From positions 1 to 22,197 of the forward strand of contig DBEYOB010000177.1 in NCBI GenBank assembly GCA_048173955.1: DNA of 22,197 bases, read 5' to 3'. The position numbers and the translations under genes are program-made. This DNA is from CAZUFB01 sp048173955 (GTDB lineage Bacteria; Actinomycetota; Coriobacteriia; Coriobacteriales; UMGS124). Shown piece after piece: positions 8,022 to 14,292 of the stretch. The notes under the pieces are model-generated. The model worked only from the letters and a program-made list of their open reading frames with translations, had not been told where the DNA came from and ran no database searches. The first letter of the stretch is position 1. Each line of letters begins with the position of its first letter.

Positions 8022-8720
8022 GTGGATGCAAGTCTTTTGGGTTTCTTGATCGCCCTGGTCGTCTCGGCGATTGTCGTTTTTCCGCTCGGCAAGCCGCTGC
8101 GTAAGCACCCATCGGTGTTCTATGCCGTTGCTGCCGTGTTTGTCGTGCTGTATGTATGGGCGCTGTGGACGGGAGCGAACCTCGCACCGGTCCGCGCCTT
8201 GACGGCGGTTCTGCAGAAGGGCTATGTCGCCAGCATCCTGCTCGCCGTCGTTATGTTCACCGGATGTCTGGACGAGGGATCGAAGCTGCGCCGCAAGCTC
8301 CAGCCGATTCGCGGCGAACTCTCGATTCTGTCGTTCATCTTCATCCTGGGACATCTGGCTGCTTATGCGCCGAGCTATCTGCGCAGGATCGATGTCCTAT
8401 TCTCGACGAGGTCGAACATTGCGTTCTCGCTTACGGTTGCTTTGGTGCTGACCGCATTGTTCCTGGTCTTGACGGTCACTTCGGTGCGCGCCCTGCATAA
8501 GCGGATGAGCCCTAAGGCATGGAAAGGACTTCAGCGTTTCTCGTACCTCATGGTTGTGCTGCTCATCGTGCATGTGGGGTTTGTCCTCGGCAGGTCCGCC
8601 ATTGCCGATCCGACTTCGCAGGCAATGTTCAGTCTGGTCGTCTATCTTGTCGTCGTCGTGCTCTACGCGGTGCTTCGCATCCGCAAGGCGCTGCGCGATA
8701 AGAAGTCTTTGGAAGCATAA
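8022..8720 (+). CDS. Ferric-reductase-like (MsrQ/YedZ-type) membrane protein, probable haem-binding electron donor
   Basis: The product has 232 residues with about six membrane segments (for example ASLLGFLIALVVSAIVVF and IAFSLTVALVLTALFLVL). Histidines sit in or beside helices (KHPSVFYA, LGHLAAYAP, IVHVGFVLG), as in b-type haem membrane proteins of the ferric-reductase-like/MsrQ group. The segment LHKRMSPKAWKGLQRFSYL before the His of VHVGF fits the W-x-x-L-(H/Q)-R pattern of that family. The start is taken as GTG 8022 because GGGAGGGA lies 6 nt upstream; a TTG at 7965 would extend the frame without a ribosome binding site. It follows the molybdoenzyme and ferredoxin genes on the same strand, so it may feed quinol electrons to them in place of a NrfD/DmsC anchor. 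That role is inferred. The DNA here is visibly less GC-rich than its neighbours. Confidence 0.75.
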   Translation: MDASLLGFLIALVVSAIVVFPLGKPLRKHPSVFYAVAAVFVVLYVWALWTGANLAPVRALTAVLQKGYVASILLAVVMFTGCLDEGSKLRRKLQPIRGELSILSFIFILGHLAAYAPSYLRRIDVLFSTRSNIAFSLTVALVLTALFLVLTVTSVRALHKRMSPKAWKGLQRFSYLMVVLLIVHVGFVLGRSAIADPTSQAMFSLVVYLVVVVLYAVLRIRKALRDKKSLEA

Positions 8721-8829
8721 ACGTGCGGTTCTAGTGGTTCCATGGTGCCGTTTTCGGTGTTTGAAGCGCTTTATCCAGACAAAACCTTTCCGGGACATTG
8801 CCAAAGAGCGGTTTTGCTTCAGTGTCAGA

Positions 8830-8940
8830 CAGTTCAATAATGGGAAAAGTGAGCAACCACATCTACCAGGAAGTATATGACATACTTCCTGGTAGATGCC
8901 TTGCAGCTGGCCGCTCGAAAACGCCACTATTGAACTTTAT
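8830..8940. repeat. Nested inverted-repeat element with perfect 17-bp hairpin
   Basis: At the centre, CATCTACCAGGAAGTAT (8860-8876) and its exact reverse complement (8882-8898) flank a 5-nt loop. Outside it, AGTTCAATAATGG (starting about 8830) and CCACTATTGAACT (ending about 8937) form a second pair of arms with one mismatch. The inner hairpin has no T-run, so it is not a standard terminator. The nested arms suggest a small palindromic repeat or MITE-like element; no clear target-site duplication is visible and no other copy occurs in this window. Confidence 0.6.
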
Positions 8941-9097
8941 TGTGAAATTGATGCAACAGGAGAGAGCACTGCACGAGGGGGCGTTGCAACGGGGCGCCTC
9001 GGGAGGCCGTCGTGCGGTTCCGTCGCTCGGCACGGGCCTGCCGACCGGAGCAGGTCCGCTGCCCGGTTCCGTCGCCCACCGCGACCCGACGGGCCTG

Positions 9098-9106
9098 TGC
9101 GATAAT
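9098..9106 (+). promoter_or_regulatory. Candidate extended -10 promoter for the ABC-class ATPase gene
   Basis: TGC followed by GATAAT (9101-9106) matches an extended -10 element about 45 nt upstream of the ATG at 9152. No -35 box is recognisable, which extended -10 promoters tolerate. Confidence 0.4.
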
Positions 9107-9151
9107 GGCACCCGTCCGCAATCCGTGCGCCAGGAAGGGGGCCGCGTCGCC

Positions 9152-10888
9152 ATGAGGTCGTCGAGGGAGCTGCGCCATCGCATCGAGGACATCGACCGTC
9201 GGGGCTACCCGGCGCTCAAGGGCCTGCGGGGGAGCTACGACTTCGGCGACTTCGCCCTCTCGATCGACCATGTGCAGGGCGACCCGTTCGCGTCCCCCTC
9301 CAAGCTGAGCGCCTTCGTGGAGCACCGCGACGCGGGGTTCCCGCCCGGGCTGTTCGACGCGCCCCACCGCCGCGTCGCCTTCGAGGACGCGCTCGTGCGC
9401 GCGTTCGGCGCGCAGCTCGCCCACTGCAGTTTCAAGGCGAAGGGTTCCGGCAAGAGCGGGCTGCTCGCGACGAGCCGCCCCGGTCCCGAGGTGCTCGAAC
9501 GCACGGCGTGCCGCGTCGACGGGGAGGGCATCGAGCTCCGCTTCGAGGCGGGCCTGCCGGCCAACGGTCGCAGCGTGGCCGGGCGCGAGCTCGACGCGAT
9601 GCTCTTCGACCTCGTCCCGCGTTGCGTACACGCCGCACTGCGCTATCAGGGGGAGGCCTCCAAGCAGGCGGCGGGGCTGCGAGCCGTCGCCGACCTCGCC
9701 GACGACCAGTACGCGCTGCGCGGCGAGCTTGAGCGCCGCGGCCTCGTGGCGTTCGTGGCCGACGGCAGCGTCCTGCCCCGCGAGAGCGGCGTCTCGAGCC
9801 GACCGATGCCCGGCGCGACGCCGTTCTCCTCGCCCGCGAGCCTGCGCGTCGAGATCGACCTGCCGCATCGCGGGCGCGTTGCGGGCATGGGGGTCTCTCG
9901 TGGCGTCACGCTCATCGTCGGCGGGGGCTACCACGGGAAGTCGACCCTGCTGAAGGCGATCGAGGCGGGGGTCTACGACCACGTCGCGGGCGACGGGCGT
10001 GAATACGTGGCGACCGACGCCACCGCGGTGAAGCTGCGCGCCGAGGACGGCCGCAGCGTGCGCGGCGTCGACATCTCCCTGTTCATCGACGACTTGCCCA
10101 ACGGGGCCGACACGACGCGCTTCTCCACGCTCGACGCGAGCGGCAGCACCTCGCAGGCAGCTTCCGCGATCGAGGCCGTCGAGGCGGGCTGCCGCGCCCT
10201 GCTCATCGACGAGGACACCTCGGCGACGAACTTCATGGTGCGCGACGCCCTCATGCAGGAGGTGGTGGCGTGCGACCACGAGCCGATCACGCCGTTCGTC
10301 GAGCGCGTGCGCGACCTCTACGAGCGGGCGGGCGTCTCGTCGGTCATCGTGGTGGGGAGCTCGGGGGCGTTCTTCCCGGTGGCCGACACCGTCATCCAGA
10401 TGGACCGCTACGAGGCGTTCGACATCACCGGACGCGTGCGCGACGTGTGCGCCGCGCATGGCCTTGCCACCACGCGCGCCCCGGGTTTCGCCCTGCCGTC
10501 GGGGCCTCGCCGCCTGACGGTCTCGACGGTGGCGGGTGCACCCTCCCGGCGGGGCGGCAGACCCGGGGCGGGACGGTCCGAACGGGTGAAGGTCAAGACG
10601 CGCGGGATGGACGAGCTGAGCGTCGGGAACCTCGGGGCCGACCTGCGCCTCGTCGAGCAGCTCGTCGACCCCGAGCAGGTCGACGCCCTCGCCCAGATGG
10701 TGCGCTGGTGTCTGGAGCGTGGACTGTTGGGCGGCGGCGCCACTGTCGCCGAGATGGTCGCGGCGATTCAGAGGGAAATCGCGCACGGCGGACTCGAAGC
10801 GGTCGGGGGAGCGCCCTATCCCGCCTGCGGCCTGGCCATGCCGCGCGTGCAAGAGATTTACGCCTGCCTGAACCGCCTGCGTGGGTAG
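9152..10888 (+). CDS. Predicted ATPase of the ABC class (COG3044 / ABC_ATPase family)
   Basis: The product has 578 residues. It starts with the family-like segment RHRIEDIDRRGYPALKGLRG and contains a P-loop GGGYHGKST (residues 257-265, Lys263) and a Walker B-like ALLIDEDTSATNFMVRD (Asp353, Glu354). It also has SVIVVGSSGAFFPVADTVIQ, a stretch I recognise from the COG3044 family. The family is widespread in bacteria but poorly characterised; a trypanosome relative is associated with RNA-editing machinery, so a nucleic-acid role is possible. There are no membrane segments, so it is not a transporter subunit. ATG 9152 follows AGGAAGGGGG with a spacer of about 10 nt. It stands alone between two intergenic regions and appears monocistronic. 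Confidence 0.85.
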   Translation: MRSSRELRHRIEDIDRRGYPALKGLRGSYDFGDFALSIDHVQGDPFASPSKLSAFVEHRDAGFPPGLFDAPHRRVAFEDALVRAFGAQLAHCSFKAKGSGKSGLLATSRPGPEVLERTACRVDGEGIELRFEAGLPANGRSVAGRELDAMLFDLVPRCVHAALRYQGEASKQAAGLRAVADLADDQYALRGELERRGLVAFVADGSVLPRESGVSSRPMPGATPFSSPASLRVEIDLPHRGRVAGMGVSRGVTLIVGGGYHGKSTLLKAIEAGVYDHVAGDGREYVATDATAVKLRAEDGRSVRGVDISLFIDDLPNGADTTRFSTLDASGSTSQAASAIEAVEAGCRALLIDEDTSATNFMVRDALMQEVVACDHEPITPFVERVRDLYERAGVSSVIVVGSSGAFFPVADTVIQMDRYEAFDITGRVRDVCAAHGLATTRAPGFALPSGPRRLTVSTVAGAPSRRGGRPGAGRSERVKVKTRGMDELSVGNLGADLRLVEQLVDPEQVDALAQMVRWCLERGLLGGGATVAEMVAAIQREIAHGGLEAVGGAPYPACGLAMPRVQEIYACLNRLRG

Positions 10889-11092
10889 GGCGGCGCATGA
10901 TGCGGACAGGTAGGGGGCGTCCCGCTGTCCATGTGAACGACGGACGTATATTTTCGACGTTCCGTCAAAAACGGGTGAACGGCCGTCCCCAGCGCCTACA
11001 ATGCGCATCTGCAAACCACAGGATGCAACATAGGGAGGGCGGCGCGGCACCGAGTGGTCGCGCCGCGCCCTGAAGAGGGAGGCGCACGGCAC
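10889..11092 (+). promoter_or_regulatory. Promoter region of the DASS transporter gene
   Basis: A good -10 box, TACAAT, lies at 10997-11002 with a weak -35 (GTGAAC, 10975-10980) at 16 nt. Just upstream, GACGGACG (10939-10946) and CGTTCCGTC (10958-10966) form an imperfect inverted repeat, and GTGAACG occurs twice (about 10934 and 10976). These could be operator sequence. The transcript leader would be about 85 nt. Confidence 0.4.
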
Positions 11093-12787
11093 GTGAAGCG
11101 CGACGACAGGCGACGGACGTCCGAACCGCTCGCATACAACGAGGCGACCGACGACTTCGAGCCGGTGTTCGAGATCGAGGCCGAGGAGATCGCCGAGGAC
11201 ATGGAGGCTGACGCGGGCGAGGCCGAGGCCCTCCAGACCCACCCCGTGCACACCCCCGAGCCCCGCAAGAGGTACCGGATCCCGTTTGCCAACACCCCGC
11301 GCGGCCTGGTGGGCCTCATCGTGGGCCCGCTGCTGTTCGCGCTCATCATGCTCACGCCCATTGATGCGCTCTCGCCCGAGGCGCACCGCCTGCTCGCGCT
11401 CGTGGGCCTCGCCTGCACGTGGTGGATCTGCGAGCCCATCCCCATCCCCGTCACGGCCCTCCTGGTGCCGGTGCTCTCGGTGTTCTTGGGCATCGTGACG
11501 GTCGACGAGGCGTTCGCGTCGTTCTCCAACCCCATGGTCTATCTGTTCCTGGGCGGTTTTATCCTGGCCAAGGCGCTCATGCTCCACGGCCTCGACAAGC
11601 GCTTCGCCTACTGGTTGCTCGCGCGCAAGTGGGTCGGCTCGAGCCCCGTGCGCATCATGCTGGCCATCGGCGCCGCGACGGCGCTGTGCTCGGGGTGGGT
11701 CAGCAACACGGCCACGGCGGCGATGATGGTGCCGCTCTCGGTGGGTCTGCTCGACGTCATCAGGCACATGTTCAAGGCGAACGGGCGCGACATCGACCTC
11801 CACTCCTACAAGTATGCGACCGGCCTGATGCTCATGACCGCCTACGCGGCCTCGGTCGGCGGCGTGCTGACGCCGATCGGCACGACGCCCAACCTCATCG
11901 TCATCGGCCTGCTCGGCTCGATGGCCGACGTCCACATCTCCTTCTTCCAGTGGATGGTGTGGGGCGCCATCGCCATGGTGGTGTACTTCGCCATCACCGC
12001 GGTCGTCCTCAACAGGATGTTCCCGGCCGACGTGCGCTCCATCGACGGGGCGGAGCAGATCATCGCGCAACACCGCGCGGAGCTGGGCCCCTGGACCATC
12101 GGCCAGAAGTGCACGCTCGGGGTGTTCGCCCTCGCCGTGGTCCTGTGGGTCATGCCCGGCGTCCTCGGCGTCGCCTTCGGCTCCGAGAGCTCGGTCCTCT
12201 CCTCGTACAACGCCGTGCTGCCCGAGTCCATCGTCGCCCTGGTCGCCGCGATCCTCCTGTTCTTCCTGCCGGCGAGCCCGCGCGGCGCCGAGCAGCGCGA
12301 GCGCGTCATCACGTGGCGCCAGGCCTCGGAGGGCGTCGAGTGGGGGACGCTGCTGCTCTTTGGCGGCGGCCTTGCGCTTGGCAGCATGATGTACGCGACC
12401 GGGCTCTCGGCCTGGATCGGTGAGAGCATCGTGGCGGCGCTCGGCGGCGCGCCCGCGCAGGTGGTGCTCATCGCCGTGTTCTGCGTGCTCGCCCTGGTGC
12501 TCTCCGAGGTGTCCTCGCACACGGCGGCCACGAACATGGTGGGGCCGCTCGCCATCACCACGGCGCTCGCCGCGGGGTTCGACCCGGTCCCGGCGGCCAT
12601 CGGCGTGGCGCTGTCGGCGTCCCTCGGCTTCATGCTGCCCGTCTCGACGCCGCCCAACGCCATCGTTTACGCGAGCGGCTACGTGCCGATCACCAAGATG
12701 ATCAAGGCCGGCTTCGTGATCGACGTCATCGGCATCTTCCTGGTGACGATCCCGCTCGTCATATTCGTCGTCGCCGCCGTGGTGTAG
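11093..12787 (+). CDS. SLC13/DASS-family divalent anion symporter
   Basis: The product is about 564 residues with roughly a dozen hydrophobic segments. The two family signatures are present: SNTATAAMMVP (residues 204-214) and, in the second half, SHTAATNMVGPL (about 475-486). STPPNAIVYASGY near the C-terminus and GVLTPIGTTPNLIVIG complete the DASS pattern. It probably takes up dicarboxylates, sulfate or similar anions with sodium; the exact substrate cannot be read. It has an unusual soluble, acidic N-terminal extension of about 65 residues before the first helix. GTG 11093 is chosen because GGGAGG lies 10 nt upstream; GTG 11054 would add 13 residues with no ribosome binding site. The second motif has His where Asn is usual. 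Confidence 0.85.
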   Translation: MKRDDRRRTSEPLAYNEATDDFEPVFEIEAEEIAEDMEADAGEAEALQTHPVHTPEPRKRYRIPFANTPRGLVGLIVGPLLFALIMLTPIDALSPEAHRLLALVGLACTWWICEPIPIPVTALLVPVLSVFLGIVTVDEAFASFSNPMVYLFLGGFILAKALMLHGLDKRFAYWLLARKWVGSSPVRIMLAIGAATALCSGWVSNTATAAMMVPLSVGLLDVIRHMFKANGRDIDLHSYKYATGLMLMTAYAASVGGVLTPIGTTPNLIVIGLLGSMADVHISFFQWMVWGAIAMVVYFAITAVVLNRMFPADVRSIDGAEQIIAQHRAELGPWTIGQKCTLGVFALAVVLWVMPGVLGVAFGSESSVLSSYNAVLPESIVALVAAILLFFLPASPRGAEQRERVITWRQASEGVEWGTLLLFGGGLALGSMMYATGLSAWIGESIVAALGGAPAQVVLIAVFCVLALVLSEVSSHTAATNMVGPLAITTALAAGFDPVPAAIGVALSASLGFMLPVSTPPNAIVYASGYVPITKMIKAGFVIDVIGIFLVTIPLVIFVVAAVV

Positions 12788-12862
12788 GGCCTCCTGTCGT
12801 TTGAGTGAACCCCGCGTCCCCCGAGCGCATGCCGGGTGCGGATTGCGCTACCCTTGTGCCCA

Positions 12863-13134
12863 GGCGATGACGGAGAGGTCCCGCGTCATCGGCGCCCGGA
12901 CCAGAGAGGCGAGCCTTGGGCTGGAAGCTCGCTCGGGTGCGACGCGGGAGTTCACTCCACCAGCTGCGACCTGAACAGCGCGTGCCGCGCCCAGTAGGCG
13001 AGCCGGCCGGCCCCCGGCATCGGGCCAAAACGAGGGGGTGCCGGCGGACAGACAGCCGTCGGGCCAATCAAGGTGGTACCGCGGTCGAATCCGTCCTTGA
13101 GCACAGGTTGCCGGGGGCGGATTTTTCTATACCC
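12863..13134 (+). promoter_or_regulatory. T-box riboswitch leader (tRNA-Phe sensing) of pheST
   Basis: The leader contains the conserved T-box AAGGTGGTACCGCGG at 13070-13084. Upstream it has a Stem I-like region with the AG-bulge-type segment CCAGAGAGGCGAGCC (from 12901) and its partner GGAAGCTCGCTCGG. The likely specifier codon is TTC (Phe) at 12951-12953, in GGGAGTTCACTCC. A GC-rich stem III candidate pairs GCCGGC near 13009 with GCCGGC near 13040. Uncharged tRNA-Phe would pair with the specifier and the T-box and stop the downstream terminator from forming. The specifier fits pheS immediately downstream. The 5' limit is approximate. Confidence 0.9.
13089..13127 (+). terminator. T-box-controlled intrinsic terminator
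   Basis: ATCCGTCC (13089-13096) pairs with GGGCGGAT (13115-13122, with one G-U pair), and the arm runs into a T5 run at 13122-13126. It lies directly downstream of the T-box and 35 nt before the pheS start, as expected for a transcriptional T-box switch. Confidence 0.8.
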
Positions 13135-13161
13135 GGCATACAACGACGAGAAGGGATCTGC

Positions 13162-14238
13162 ATGTCGATTAGCGACGAACTGCAGGTGATCGAGTCCCGC
13201 GCGCTCGCGGCCGTCGAGGCTGCCGACAGCCTGCGCGCCCTCGACGAGGTCCGCGTTGCCGTGGCGGGCAAGAAGGGCGAGCTCACCGCCGTGCTTCACG
13301 GCATGGGCAAGCTCGCGCCCGAGGAGCGCCCCGTCGTGGGCAAGCTCGCCAACGAGGTGCGTGCCCGCTTCGAGGCGGCGCTCGAGGAGCGCAAGGCCGT
13401 CCTGTCCGCCGCCGAGCTCGAGGCGCGCATGGCCGCCGAGGCGGTCGACGTGACGCTGCCGGGCCGCGCGCAGCCTCTGGGCCACCAGCATCTCATCACC
13501 TCCATCATCGAGGAGATGGAGGACTTCTTCGCCGGCATCGGGTACCGGGTGATGGACGGCCCGCGCGTCGAGACCGAGTACTACAACTTCACCGCCCTCA
13601 ACACCCCGCCCGACCATCCGAGCCGCTCGGCCCGCGACACGTTCTACGTCGTCGACGAGTCCCAGGGGGCCGACGGCCAGGCCACCACGGGCGTCATCGG
13701 CGAGAGCAACGTCCTTCTGCGCACGCAGACCTCGGGCGTGCAGGTGCACGCCATGGAGGCCGGCGAGCCGCCGATCTACATCATCGCGCCGGGCACCGTG
13801 TTCCGCCCCGATGCGGCCGACCCGTGCCACCTTCCCCAGTTCCACCAGGTCGAGGGCCTGGTCGTCGACCGCGGCATCACCTTCGGCGACCTCAAGGGCA
13901 CGCTCGACGCCTTCTGCCGAGCGATGTTCGGCGAGGACCGCGCCACGCGCTACCGTCCGCACTTCTTCCCCTTCACCGAGCCGAGCTGCGAGGTCGACAT
14001 CTCGTGCAACGTGTGCCACGGCGAGGGCTGCCGCTTCTGCAAGGGTACGGGCTGGCTCGAGATCCTGGGCTGCGGCATGGTCGACCCCAACGTCCTGTCG
14101 ATGAGCGGCATCGACCCCGAGGAGTACTCGGGCTTCGCCTTCGGCATCGGCGTCGAGCGCGTCGCGTGCCTGCGCTACGACCTGCCCGACCTGCGCATGC
14201 TCGTCGAGGGAGACATGCGCTTCCTCAAGCAGTTCTAG
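13162..14238 (+). CDS. pheS: Phenylalanine--tRNA ligase alpha subunit
   Basis: The 358-residue protein begins with the coiled-coil N-terminal region of PheS. It carries the class II core: VLLRTQTSGVQVHAME, then FRPDAADPCHLPQFHQVEG (motif 2 region) and GFAFGIGVERVACLRY (motif 3). Ala326 in GFAFG corresponds to E. coli Ala294, which sets the size of the phenylalanine pocket. An extra C-x2-C-x4-C-x2-C cluster (Cys282, 285, 290, 293) forms a zinc-ribbon-like insert seen in some PheS proteins and not in E. coli. ATG 13162 follows GAGAAGGGA. It joins PheT as a heterotetramer to charge tRNA-Phe and is controlled by the T-box leader. Confidence 0.97.
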   Translation: MSISDELQVIESRALAAVEAADSLRALDEVRVAVAGKKGELTAVLHGMGKLAPEERPVVGKLANEVRARFEAALEERKAVLSAAELEARMAAEAVDVTLPGRAQPLGHQHLITSIIEEMEDFFAGIGYRVMDGPRVETEYYNFTALNTPPDHPSRSARDTFYVVDESQGADGQATTGVIGESNVLLRTQTSGVQVHAMEAGEPPIYIIAPGTVFRPDAADPCHLPQFHQVEGLVVDRGITFGDLKGTLDAFCRAMFGEDRATRYRPHFFPFTEPSCEVDISCNVCHGEGCRFCKGTGWLEILGCGMVDPNVLSMSGIDPEEYSGFAFGIGVERVACLRYDLPDLRMLVEGDMRFLKQF

Positions 14239-14292
14239 CGGCGGGCGAGGCTCGCGCGGACACGGTATTTCGACGAAAGGAGCGCATCCGAC

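Larger units (their letters stand above)
8721..9151. other. Gene-free region of lower GC
   Basis: No coding frame here has a convincing start, ribosome binding site or protein pattern. The first 230 nt are less GC-rich than the flanks and hold several dyads, including CAAAACC (8780-8786) with GGTTTTG (8810-8816) and the large hairpin at 8860-8898. The second half is GC-rich, with a short direct repeat CGGTTCCGTCGC (near 9014 and 9064) and a promoter near 9098-9106. An in-frame upward extension of the next gene to 8798 is open but looks like noise. Confidence 0.5.

Noticed and set aside
8860..8898. Hairpin considered as a tRNA or standard terminator
   Set aside because: No cloverleaf, no anticodon or TPsiC-like sequence, and no T-run after the stem.
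8798..9151. In-frame extension of the ABC-class ATPase upstream to 8798
   Set aside because: The added residues cross the palindrome, have no family pattern, and a promoter-like extended -10 at 9098 lies inside them.
8927..12520. Very long minus-strand open frame over the ATPase and transporter
   Set aside because: It is an antisense shadow of high-GC coding sequence; the plus-strand frames carry recognisable families.
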